Of a stretch of 33,017 nt of DNA, positions 8,707-16,526 are shown one piece after another. This stretch comes from a bacterium. GTDB taxonomy: Bacteria; Zhuqueibacterota; Zhuqueibacteria; Zhuqueibacterales; Geothermadaptataceae. The notes beneath the pieces are model-generated. The model searched no databases. It worked only from the letters and a program-made list of their open reading frames with translations, and was not told the origin of the DNA. The DNA is taken from NCBI GenBank assembly GCA_024275575.1, contig JAJRYV010000027.1:1-33017 (forward strand), read 5' to 3'. Each line of letters starts with the position of its first letter. Within the stretch, counting starts at the first letter, position 1. The position numbers and the translations under genes are program-made.

Positions 8707-9954
8707 TTATATTTTCTCAAAAACCAATGCACTGTTCGTTCCGCCGAATCCGAATGAATTAGAAATGGCAAATTTAGAGGTTATTCGGCGGCTTTTATTA
8801 GCCACATGGTTGAGTTCGCATTCAGGGTCAATATCATCGAGATTGATGGTTGGTGGCAGCTCGCTGTAATGCAGCGCAAGGATCGAAAAAATAGCCTCTA
8901 TCGAGCCTGCAGCGCCGAGCATGTGTCCAGTCATACTTTTTGTCGAGCTGATACAGACGTCTGCGGCGGAACCGTTAAACACGGATTTAATCGCCGCTAC
9001 TTCCGCTTTATCACCGGCGCTGGTGGAGGTGCCGTGTGCGTTGATGTAGCGGACATCACCAGGTTCGATTCCGGCATCCGCGATGGCATTTTTCATCGCC
9101 AGAGCTGCGCCCTCGCCACGGATGCTCGGTGCTGTCGGGTGGTAGGCATCCGAGGAATAGCCAATACCGGAGAAACGTGCAAAAACTCGTGCACCACGCG
9201 CCCGGGCATGTTTTTCGTTTTCCAAAATAAGAATACCGGAGCCCTCCCCCATGACAAAACCATCGCGGCTTTTGTCGAACGGACGGCTGGCTTTTTCTGG
9301 CGCATCATTGCGTGTTGATAGTGCTCTGAGGGCGATAAATCCGGCAATACCGAGGGGGATAATCGCTGCCTCCGAACCACCAGCAATCATCACATCCGCA
9401 TCACCGCGTTCGATCATCCTGCATGCCTGGCCGAGCGCATGGGCGCCGGTGGCACACGCCGATGAGATAGAGAAATTGACGCCGCGGGTGCCGTAGCGAA
9501 TCGATAGCAAACCCGGCGCCATATTGGTAATGATCGCTGGAACAAAAAACGGCGAGACTCGGTAAGGCCCTTTTTCTTTCAATGTGAGTACATTTTCGAC
9601 AAAAGTTTGCATGCCGCCCATGCCCGAACCAACCAGAATTCCCGTTCGCTCTGCAGGCAAGTTTTCCGCTGCCAGACCCGCATTCTGCAATGCAAGATCG
9701 CCGGCTGCAATACTGAGATGGATGAAACGATCGTATCGGCGCGACTTTTTTTTGTCGATATAATCCAGCGGATTAAAATCATCAACTTCTCCGGCTATTT
9801 GCGTCGACAGATCCGCGGCATCGAATAACGAAATTTCACCAATACCCGATTTCCCAATTCGCAGATTTCCCCAGTTTTCCTGCAGACCAATTCCCAACGG
9901 TGTGACCAGCCCCATACCTGTGATCACGGTCGTGTTCTCTTTTGTGCTCATCAT
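8707..9954 (-). CDS. fabF: 3-oxoacyl-[acyl-carrier-protein] synthase II
   Basis: 415 residues, the usual FabF length. It condenses malonyl-ACP with acyl-ACP during fatty-acid chain elongation in the cytosol. The thiolase-fold catalytic triad is complete: nucleophile Cys167 in SSACATG, His307 in NAHGTSTSAGD, and His344 in KSMTGHMLGAAGS. The N-terminal VVITGMG-like motif (TVITGMGLVTPLG) and the C-terminal NSFGFGGTNSALVF are typical. The gene stands alone: no acpP, fabG or fabD lies beside it. A start one codon later (second Met) is equally possible. It shares a bidirectional terminator with the convergent small gene. Confidence 0.97.
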   Translation of the reverse strand: MMSTKENTTVITGMGLVTPLGIGLQENWGNLRIGKSGIGEISLFDAADLSTQIAGEVDDFNPLDYIDKKKSRRYDRFIHLSIAAGDLALQNAGLAAENLPAERTGILVGSGMGGMQTFVENVLTLKEKGPYRVSPFFVPAIITNMAPGLLSIRYGTRGVNFSISSACATGAHALGQACRMIERGDADVMIAGGSEAAIIPLGIAGFIALRALSTRNDAPEKASRPFDKSRDGFVMGEGSGILILENEKHARARGARVFARFSGIGYSSDAYHPTAPSIRGEGAALAMKNAIADAGIEPGDVRYINAHGTSTSAGDKAEVAAIKSVFNGSAADVCISSTKSMTGHMLGAAGSIEAIFSILALHYSELPPTINLDDIDPECELNHVANKSRRITSKFAISNSFGFGGTNSALVFEKI

Positions 9955-10165
9955 TTCGCGTCCCGGATTTTATTGATCCAACCAATTATCCCCAGCTTGA
10001 AATGCAAAATATAATTCTATACCTTGAGTGATTCAACTGGCCGGTAAAGAAGACGATTTTAGCCTCTGCACAATCCTATTGCGAACTGATTGTGCGCATC
10101 GTCGATTTCCATTCGGGTTCAAGCCCCTTTGAATCAATATACAAGCAAAAATTATGAACTGAGTT

Positions 10166-10480
10166 TTATTCGCTATTATTTTTTTTTAGTTTTTTATTCA
10201 CGCTATCTACTTTCTCCTGCATAGTTTGGGCTCGATCAGTGCGTGTTCCCAGCTTAATCGTCGTGCTGATTCGTGGCGCACCCATCGCATGCACCGTTGC
10301 GTGGCATTGCTTAACCACAGTAAAAACCTCATCCCAGGGCCCTTCGATGTTCGTTCCGTAGGCGTGCAGAGAATGCGAAAGTCCTGATTTTTTCAAGAGC
10401 TCATGGCAGGCTGCAACATATTTTGAAACCGAGACGCCAACACCGAGCGGAATGACACAGAGATCAAGAATGACATTCAT
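10166..10480 (-). CDS. MTH1187 / YkoF-family thiamine-binding protein
   Basis: 104 residues. The pattern of the MTH1187 (DUF77) family is visible: a first strand LDLCVIPLGVGVSVSKYVA, a central SHSLHAYGTNIEGPWDEVF, and the second strand-helix ending in RISTTIKLGTRTD. Family members are small ferredoxin-like proteins that assemble into tetramers; some bind thiamine or its pyrimidine part. The C-terminus is a short lysine-rich helix. AGAGGA 5 bases upstream supports the start. It is monocistronic; about 210 bases separate it from fabF downstream and from the divergent rhomboid gene upstream. Confidence 0.88.
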   Translation of the reverse strand: MNVILDLCVIPLGVGVSVSKYVAACHELLKKSGLSHSLHAYGTNIEGPWDEVFTVVKQCHATVHAMGAPRISTTIKLGTRTDRAQTMQEKVDSVNKKLKKNNSE

Positions 10481-10691
10481 TTTTTCCTCTTTTCGAAATA
10501 TTTAAATTGAAATTTAACAATTAAAGATTACATTATTGAATACCATTACATGGCCATTTTTACAACTAAAATTGATGAACCCTTGCACAGCAATCACCTG
10601 ATTAACAAATTTGAGCTTAAATACTGCTTCCGCTTTTTTTGTAGCAGTATAAATAGCCTTGAGTGCAAGATTATTTGAAAGCAGCAAAACT

Positions 10692-11243
10692 ATGAAAATC
10701 ACTTATAACTCACCATTCGTTTTGACCTATACTTTCGTCTGTGTCGCTATTCTCATCATCGATAGCCTGACGGTTTTTCAACTGATTCCCGGCTTGTTTA
10801 CGGTTTATCCGCATATGCCGTATCAAAATCCGCTTTCATGGTTTCGCCTGGTTTCCCATATTGCTGGACACGCCAATGCTGCCCATCTCGCAAGCAATTT
10901 TGTATTTATTCTGTTGCTCGGCCCGATCCTGGAGGAAAAATACAGCACACGGAAACTTTTTACTTATGTGCTGATTACAGCTTTAATCACCGGGTTGCTG
11001 AACAATTTCTTTTTCACCACCGGCCTGCTCGGTGCCAGTGGCGTAGTATTCATGTTTATCCTGTTGGCTAGTTTCGTGAATTTTCGTTCCGGAGAAATTC
11101 CGCTCACGTTTATCTTGATCATTTTTCTCTTTCTGGGAAAGGAAATTTTGCAGGCGTTTGCTAATGATAATATTTCACAATTTGCGCATATCATCGGCGG
11201 GCTTTGCGGCAGTATTTTCGGTTTCCGAACAAATTCGGGTTAA
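10692..11243 (+). CDS. Rhomboid-family intramembrane serine protease
   Basis: 183 residues and about six transmembrane helices, the compact bacterial rhomboid form. The catalytic serine is in the GASG motif (LLGASGVVF, Ser116) and the catalytic His166 is in the last helix (FAHIIGGLCG). The conserved helix-2 region HIAGHANAAHLASNF matches the family's H-x-N-like oxyanion area. It cleaves transmembrane substrates in the inner membrane; substrates unknown. I use ATG 10692 because the residues coded upstream (from TTG 10659) are polar and unlike the family. The biotin-ligase gene starts 8 bases after the stop, so the two are co-transcribed. Confidence 0.88.
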   Translation: MKITYNSPFVLTYTFVCVAILIIDSLTVFQLIPGLFTVYPHMPYQNPLSWFRLVSHIAGHANAAHLASNFVFILLLGPILEEKYSTRKLFTYVLITALITGLLNNFFFTTGLLGASGVVFMFILLASFVNFRSGEIPLTFILIIFLFLGKEILQAFANDNISQFAHIIGGLCGSIFGFRTNSG

Positions 11244-11251
11244 AATCTGTT

Positions 11252-12187
11252 ATGATTGTTTTCACGGATTCAATGCGTTATGCACAAAAGATATTGGGAA
11301 ATTCTTGCCGATGGCGCCCAATGGCGACAAAACGTTTTGACGAGTGCTATGCCAGGCTGGCACAGCACTTGTTTTCTCATAACGATATTTCTATTGCAGA
11401 GATGGAATCCGACCCCATTTTGGGGTGTGCGTTTATTACGGAATTTGCACCGCAATCGCAATTTGATATTCTCGCCGCTTTCATGCGCGAAAATCTGGAT
11501 TTTGCCGATGGCATTTTATGCCTCGCCGGCAGCGGTAATAATTTTAAAGGACAGCACCGGCGCAATTGGGTGAGCCTTGCCGGAAATATTCATCTATCGC
11601 TTTATTTAAATCCGGCGCAAGCCATTGAAAAATTCAACATCGGATTCTCAATTTTACCTGCGGTTGCCGTGCTGCAGGCGATCGATGCATGCAAGGGGTT
11701 ACGACAAAAAGCTGCGATCAAATGGGTGAATGACATCCTTATCGGGGATGCGAAAGTCGCCGGCGTGCTGACGAAAACACAGGTTTTGGGGCAGAAAGTG
11801 ACCGCTGTCATCTTAGGCATCGGCATCAATATCGAGACACAACCCGGCTTCGTTCCGGACCTGGTCGTGCCGCGAGCTGATTGTTTGCACTCCTTTGTTG
11901 AACAAAAGAATAAATGCAGCCAGCAAATTGTTTTATACAATCTGCTGCAAATGATCGCGGCAAATTACCGCCGCCTTTTGCAGGGAGGCTATGCGGACTT
12001 ACTCGATTTTTATCGCCGGCGGTCGGCGATAATCGGCAAAAGAATCGTTGTTTTGTCCGACCCAGTCGATGCCGAACCGGAGAAAATAACCGAGGGGATT
12101 GTACTGAGTATTGGTGAAAATCTCGAACTGCTCCTGGAAAATCACGACACACCAATCATCCACGGCAGAGTCGCATTGATCGATTAA
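11252..12187 (+). CDS. Biotin-[carboxyl-carrier protein] ligase, atypical
   Basis: 311 residues. It attaches biotin to a lysine of carrier domains using ATP. The N-terminus starts directly with the catalytic domain's first motif (VFTDSMRYAQKIL, equivalent to the usual DSTNxxA), and there is no DNA-binding domain, so it is not a BirA repressor. KWVNDIL at residues 157-163 matches the family's KWPNDL. The adenylate loop, normally GRGRxGRxW, is GSGNNFKGQHRRNW at 93-106, which is longer. About 55 extra residues lie between the first motif and this loop. The C-terminal small SH3-like domain (IVLSIGENLELLLE) is present. The gene is placed directly before the biotin-dependent decarboxylase operon, so the OadA-like protein is its likely substrate. 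The start is ATG 11252 because the upstream part of the frame overlaps the rhomboid gene. Confidence 0.87.
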   Translation: MIVFTDSMRYAQKILGNSCRWRPMATKRFDECYARLAQHLFSHNDISIAEMESDPILGCAFITEFAPQSQFDILAAFMRENLDFADGILCLAGSGNNFKGQHRRNWVSLAGNIHLSLYLNPAQAIEKFNIGFSILPAVAVLQAIDACKGLRQKAAIKWVNDILIGDAKVAGVLTKTQVLGQKVTAVILGIGINIETQPGFVPDLVVPRADCLHSFVEQKNKCSQQIVLYNLLQMIAANYRRLLQGGYADLLDFYRRRSAIIGKRIVVLSDPVDAEPEKITEGIVLSIGENLELLLENHDTPIIHGRVALID

Positions 12188-12247
12188 ATCATCGCAACTG
12201 TTTGCCAGAAAATTAATCGAATTTGAAATATATTTTCAGGAGGTTGA

Positions 12248-12457
12248 ATGCAAAGTCCAGACCTTATTTCAATGAGCATATCAGCATTCGTCATCGTATT
12301 TTTAATTTTAACAAGCCTTGCTGTGATCATGCAATTGATCATCAAATTATTTCCATACAAAGAAAAGAGGGATGACCTGGCTGTTTACTCAGCGGTCACC
12401 TCCATGTATACCACAGTCTTCCCAGGGACAAAAATAACAAAAATCGAGGAATTATAA
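12248..12457 (+). CDS. OadG-like small membrane subunit of a sodium-pumping decarboxylase
   Basis: 69 residues. One transmembrane helix (about residues 10-32, SAFVIVFLILTSLAVIMQLIIKLF) is followed by a short charged tail, the layout of decarboxylase gamma subunits (OadG/MmdD). In the known enzymes the gamma subunit holds the alpha and beta subunits together at the membrane. Sequence identity to OadG is too low to judge by eye; the call rests on topology and position. AGGAGG lies 4-5 bases before the ATG. The stop TAA shares its last A with the ATG of the alpha-subunit gene, so translation is coupled. Confidence 0.72.
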   Translation: MQSPDLISMSISAFVIVFLILTSLAVIMQLIIKLFPYKEKRDDLAVYSAVTSMYTTVFPGTKITKIEEL

Positions 12458-14322
12458 TGATTTTTACTCAAATACCAAAAGAAATCAAGGTGATGTTCAC
12501 ACCTTTCAGAGACGGTTTGCAAAGTTCATTTGGCGGAAAAGTTCGGATAAATGATTTTTTACCTGCCCTGCAGGCTTCTGCCGAAGCAGGTTTCCGGCAT
12601 TTCGAATTTGGCGGCGGCGCCCGTTATCAGGCGCCCTATTTTTATCTCGGCGAGAATCCTTTCGAAGATATGCAAATTATCAAAGACACTGTGGGCCCTG
12701 GTGTCGATTTGCAGATTCTCACCCGCTCCGTATCCGGTGTTACGCTGACGACACAATCCCTCGAAGGCCTGAAATTGCAGGCCAAATTGATGCAAGAATA
12801 TGGCACGACCTTCGATCGCAATTTTGATTATATGAACGATGTTGATAATCTCATCAAAACCGGCCAACCGATCATCGATTCCGGCATGCATCATCAGGTT
12901 TGTATCGCAATTATGGGATTGCCGTTTAAATCGGACAAAGTGCACACGGCCGAATTTTATATCAATGTCGGCAAAAAACTACTGGCCAGCGGTATGCAGA
13001 TCGACAGCATTTGTTTGAAAGATGCCAGCGGCACGACCGATCCAAAAACGATTTACGACACCGTAAAAGGCTTAAAAAAGATCATGCCCAAAGACATGCC
13101 CCTGTGGCAGCACACGCACGATACTGCAAGCATGGCCGTCGCCTGCTATATGGCCGGAATCGAAGCCGGCGTCGATGGCGTCGACCTGTCGATTCGCCCC
13201 ATGGCCAGCGGTACCGTGCAGCCGGACATTCGTTCGCTAAATCATGCCTTAAAAGGAACAGGTTATTCGTTGAATATCGATATCTCCAAAGTACATGATA
13301 TCGAAAACCTGCTCATTGAAGGCCTGAAAGATTACAGCTTTAATCCCACAACGACTACGGCCGATGCGCGCGTTCTCGGCTTTCCCATGCCCGGCGGCGC
13401 CATCGGGCCGAACGTACACATGATGGTTAAAGCCGGTATTCTGCACAAATACAACGAAGTGCTCGCCGAGTTTCCGGTGGTCGTTGAAGCAGGCGGCGCC
13501 TGGACAAGCGTCACGCCGGGCAGCCAGCAGTATTGGCTGCAGGCATTCAACAACATCATGTATGGCCGCTGGAAAATGATCGAATCAGGTTATGGCCGCG
13601 CAGTGCTGGGCTATTTCGGTAAAACACCGCTGCCGCCGGCTGCCGAAGTCGTCGAAGCCGCCTCAAAACAGCTCGACTTGCCGGTTTTTGAGGGCGACCC
13701 GCTGCAAGCCGCACCCAACAATATCAAACCAGCACAGGAGGCCTTGCGGGAAAGAAACCTCGAAGTCAATGATGTCAATACTTTTCTCGTTCTCGCAGCC
13801 ATGGTTCCTGGTAAAAAAATGGAGCTCAATGAAGGCATCCGCCTGCTCACCGGCAAAGGCAAAATCGATATCCCGTTGAAAAAAACTGAAGAAAAAAGCA
13901 CTGTCTCTCCCGCAACAGAAAAAACCGACGTTGCTACGGCCCTGGCTCAGGGTTCGGTCACGACGCGTTGTACAGTTGAAGAAAGGGGGAAAATCAGATC
14001 ATTTCTCGTCACTGTGGAACCGGTAAACGGCATGCCGAACGCAACGATTGGCGCCGCCTCACCCACAGTGCCTGTTGCGGCTCCGGCGCCGCAAAAAGCC
14101 GAAAGCAAACCGGTGTACTCGACCTTTGCCGGAAAAGTCGAAGTGGTGGATATTCTTGTTAAAGTCGGCAGCGTCATTACCGAGGGCGAGGTCGTCGCTG
14201 AGGTTGAGGCGATGAAAGCCAAGCACGAGATCAAATCGCAAATCGCCGGAACAGTGGCGACGGTGGATGTTGAAATTGGAGATGAGATCGACTCATCCCA
14301 ACCCATACTCACTGTCGTTTAA
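12457..14322 (+). CDS. Biotin-dependent decarboxylase alpha subunit (OadA / pyruvate carboxylase B-like)
   Basis: 621 residues. N-terminal carboxyltransferase TIM barrel (about 8-300): Asp19 in FRDGLQS, Lys188 in CLKDASGTTDP and His219/His221 in QHTHDT are the metal and carboxyl-lysine positions of the OadA/pyruvate carboxylase family. A PYC/OADA helical domain follows (about 310-470), then a Pro/Ala linker and a C-terminal biotinyl domain with the biotin lysine Lys587, 34 residues before the C-terminus as usual. The site reads EAMKA instead of the common EAMKM. The region equal to the substrate loop with a GYR-like motif in classical OadA is replaced by TRSVSGVTLTTQSLEG. The enzyme would decarboxylate an oxo- or acyl-CoA acid, most likely oxaloacetate, passing CO2 via biotin to the OadB pump. 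Cytosolic, membrane-associated. Confidence 0.88.
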   Translation: MIFTQIPKEIKVMFTPFRDGLQSSFGGKVRINDFLPALQASAEAGFRHFEFGGGARYQAPYFYLGENPFEDMQIIKDTVGPGVDLQILTRSVSGVTLTTQSLEGLKLQAKLMQEYGTTFDRNFDYMNDVDNLIKTGQPIIDSGMHHQVCIAIMGLPFKSDKVHTAEFYINVGKKLLASGMQIDSICLKDASGTTDPKTIYDTVKGLKKIMPKDMPLWQHTHDTASMAVACYMAGIEAGVDGVDLSIRPMASGTVQPDIRSLNHALKGTGYSLNIDISKVHDIENLLIEGLKDYSFNPTTTTADARVLGFPMPGGAIGPNVHMMVKAGILHKYNEVLAEFPVVVEAGGAWTSVTPGSQQYWLQAFNNIMYGRWKMIESGYGRAVLGYFGKTPLPPAAEVVEAASKQLDLPVFEGDPLQAAPNNIKPAQEALRERNLEVNDVNTFLVLAAMVPGKKMELNEGIRLLTGKGKIDIPLKKTEEKSTVSPATEKTDVATALAQGSVTTRCTVEERGKIRSFLVTVEPVNGMPNATIGAASPTVPVAAPAPQKAESKPVYSTFAGKVEVVDILVKVGSVITEGEVVAEVEAMKAKHEIKSQIAGTVATVDVEIGDEIDSSQPILTVV

Positions 14323-14334
14323 GGGGGCAAAAAA

Positions 14335-15456
14335 ATGGATGCTCTCTTTACGATAATCAAACAATCCGGTTTTGCCTCTTTGGGCTGGGGAAACTGGGTG
14401 ATGTTTGTGATTGCCGGGCTTCTTCTCTTTCTGGCAATCACCAAAGAATACGAACCCCTTTTATTGATTCCTATCGGCTTCGGCATCTTAATCGCCAATT
14501 TACCGCTGGCGGAGATGAGCGCGAACAGCGAAGGTATCATCGGGCTGATCTATAAAATGGGGATAAAAACGGAGCTCATGCCGCCGATTATTTTTCTCGG
14601 CGTCGGCGTTCTCACCGATTTTCGTCCGTTACTCGGCAAACCGCTGACCTTTCTGCTCGGCGCAGCGGCACAATTGGGCATTTTTGTCGCAGCCATCGGT
14701 GCGGCTTATTTATTTGGTTTCACCGTAAAAGAAGCGGCCGTGATCGGGATTATCGGTGGCGCCGACGGGCCGACCTCAATTTTTCTCGCCAGCAAACTCG
14801 CACCGCATTTGCTGGGGCCGGTTGCTCTCGCTGCCTATAGCTACATGTCGCTGGTACCGATTATTCAGCCGCCGATTCTTCGAATGCTCACCACCAAAAA
14901 GGAACGCGCCATCAATATGGGACAGGCGAGAGCGGTTTCCCGCACAGCCGTCATCCTCTTCCCGATCCTCACCGGGGCGGTCGCGTCGCTGGCCATCCCC
15001 TCCAGCGCGCCGCTGGTGGGCATGCTGATGTTCGGTAATCTGATTCGTGAAAGCGGCGTCACCGAACGTCTGAAAAAAACTGCCGGCGGCCCGATGATCG
15101 ATATCGTGACGATCTTTTTAGGCCTCTCCGTCGGCGCCACGATGGAAGCTAATCATTTTCTCACGTATCAAACGATCATGATTCTCATTCTCGGTGCGTT
15201 TGCCTTTTCCTTCAGCACGATTGGCGGCATTCTGTTCGCGAAATTCCTCAATCTTTTTTTGAAGAAAAAAATCAACCCATGTATCGGCGCGGCCGGCGTT
15301 TCGGCTGTTCCTATGGCTGCCCGGGTTGTACAAACATTTGTTTCCAGCGAAACCAACGGCAGGGTCAACCCGCTGATGGCTGCCATGGGGCCCAACGTGG
15401 CCGGAGTGATCGGTTCAGCGGTGGCTGCCGGCGTTTTTTTATCGCTGCTGCAATAA
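14335..15456 (+). CDS. oadB: Sodium-ion-translocating decarboxylase beta subunit
   Basis: 373 residues, multi-spanning (about 9-11 helices). It takes the carboxyl group from carboxybiotin and couples its release to sodium export. Family hallmarks are present: GIIGGADGPTSIF with the ion-binding Asp144, YSYMSLVPIIQPP, GNLIRESGVTERL and NPCIGAAGVSAVPMAARV. The helix 1 segment and overall length match OadB/MmdB/GcdB proteins, which cannot be told apart by substrate from this subunit. A GGGGG sequence 7 bases before the ATG and a gap of 12 bases from the alpha gene put it in the same operon. Confidence 0.95.
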   Translation: MDALFTIIKQSGFASLGWGNWVMFVIAGLLLFLAITKEYEPLLLIPIGFGILIANLPLAEMSANSEGIIGLIYKMGIKTELMPPIIFLGVGVLTDFRPLLGKPLTFLLGAAAQLGIFVAAIGAAYLFGFTVKEAAVIGIIGGADGPTSIFLASKLAPHLLGPVALAAYSYMSLVPIIQPPILRMLTTKKERAINMGQARAVSRTAVILFPILTGAVASLAIPSSAPLVGMLMFGNLIRESGVTERLKKTAGGPMIDIVTIFLGLSVGATMEANHFLTYQTIMILILGAFAFSFSTIGGILFAKFLNLFLKKKINPCIGAAGVSAVPMAARVVQTFVSSETNGRVNPLMAAMGPNVAGVIGSAVAAGVFLSLLQ

Positions 15457-15487
15457 CTGTTTCTGATTTTTATATAGGAGATATCAA

Positions 15488-15799
15488 ATGGTTGAAGTAA
15501 CATTCACTTACGATTTTCGTTCGGATTTAAATCTGGAGGAATATACAAAAATCGCCCGCAAGGCGACCGCGATGATGCTAACGGCTGAGGGATTTATCGA
15601 ATTTCATGCCAATAGAAACTACCTGGGCAGTCCGCATGTTCGCCGGACTTCTGTGTGGAAAAGCCTGGCACATTGGGCGAGTTTTGCCCAGCAGCCGGAA
15701 TTTCAAAAACTGACGGCAGAATTTCGCCAGCATGTCACCCATCTCGACGTGCAGCTTTGGGGGCCGTCGCCGATTTCTCCCGAACCGATTAAACCATGA
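15488..15799 (+). CDS. ABM-domain protein (dimeric alpha/beta barrel, monooxygenase-like)
   Basis: 103 residues with the antibiotic-biosynthesis-monooxygenase (ABM) pattern: first strand VEVTFTYDF, helix LEEYTKIARKATAMMLTAEGFIEFHANRN, strand with VRRTSVWKSLAHWASFAQQPEFQKL, and final strand HLDVQLWGP. Members form homodimeric ferredoxin-like barrels, and functions range from quinone oxidation to haem degradation or simple stress roles; no specific function can be assigned. TAGGAG 7 bases before the ATG supports the start. It is 31 bases after oadB and probably the last main gene of the decarboxylase operon. Confidence 0.75.
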   Translation: MVEVTFTYDFRSDLNLEEYTKIARKATAMMLTAEGFIEFHANRNYLGSPHVRRTSVWKSLAHWASFAQQPEFQKLTAEFRQHVTHLDVQLWGPSPISPEPIKP

Positions 15800-15915
15800 A
15801 TAAATTTGGTATTCCCGGAGTTTTTTTTCAAATTAGTGATGTGCTCTCAGTGCTCAATCGAGATCACTTTACCGCCGGAAATCCCGTGGACAATTTATTT
15901 CTGTTTTCTTCATAA
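15796..15915 (+). CDS. Short open frame overlapping the ABM stop codon (doubtful)
   Basis: 39 codons beginning MNKFGIPGVFFQISDVLSVL. Its ATG overlaps the ABM gene's TGA as ATGA, the classic arrangement for translational coupling. The peptide has balanced composition but matches nothing I know and has no Shine-Dalgarno of its own. It may be the start of a gene that has decayed downstream. Confidence 0.25.
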   Translation: MNKFGIPGVFFQISDVLSVLNRDHFTAGNPVDNLFLFSS

Positions 15916-16131
15916 ACACGAAAGAATCGGTACAAAATCTCCGGATGAGCAACAGTGGCGCATGTGCAACGGCGGCCAGCTTGCTTCGGCAGTTATGCGC
16001 GAAATAACATTCAGTCGCCCTCCAATCTTGCCGATGGAAAAAGGGATGGGAGCTGGTTTTTAATAATCAGTTATGCGCCATAATATCATTTTTTTCGCCA
16101 ATCAATACACAACTATGTAAAAGGAGTCAAC
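15916..16131. other. Spacer without a recognisable gene
   Basis: No family is recognisable. Frames here lack ribosome binding sites. The 11-base word CAGTTATGCGC occurs twice (15990-16000 and 16068-16078) in direct orientation. No terminator was seen after the ABM gene. Confidence 0.5.
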
Positions 16132-16377
16132 ATGGAAGCCCCCTCAAAGCCAAAACGGCAATATTTCCGGGGGCGATCCGATGGTTTGCAGAACCTGAAA
16201 AATTTATTCAGGGCGCCGCACATTCCGGAATGTTACAAACACATTCTTGCGGATGGAGGAAGCAGGGTTTCTCCCAACAGACCACGGGTCGTCAGCGCCG
16301 GAAAACATGCCAGTCGTTCCCCAGATGTCCAACGCATCATACATTCCGGGCAATCGACAGAATTTTTTGCAGCCTGA
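16132..16377 (+). CDS. Hypothetical 81-residue protein with a strong ribosome binding site
   Basis: Not recognised. AAAAGGAG lies 6 bases before the ATG, one of the best Shine-Dalgarno sequences in the window, which is the main reason to list it. The product is basic and rich in Arg, Ser and Pro, with no signal peptide or membrane helix. Two other plus-strand frames and two minus-strand frames are also open across 16204-16515, so base composition rather than selection may explain the open frame. It precedes pckA by 150 bases. Confidence 0.35.
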   Translation: MEAPSKPKRQYFRGRSDGLQNLKNLFRAPHIPECYKHILADGGSRVSPNRPRVVSAGKHASRSPDVQRIIHSGQSTEFFAA

Positions 16378-16526
16378 TAATCGTGTACACGAAAAACAAA
16401 AAACGAAAACGGCGGAATCTTGTACAAATACAGACCAGGCCTTTCCTGGTGATAAACGACGGATATCTGCAAGTTCGTCAGGATTTTGGCCGTTGACAAT
16501 TCTCACATTTAACAAAGAGACACATT

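Noticed and set aside
10080-10140. Possible tRNA T-arm (GGTTCAAGCCC)
   Set aside because: No matching acceptor stem, D-arm or anticodon arm could be built around it.
16204-16515. Minus-strand 103-codon frame antisense to the hypothetical gene
   Set aside because: No ribosome binding site and no recognisable sequence; five frames are open in this area, so openness is not informative.
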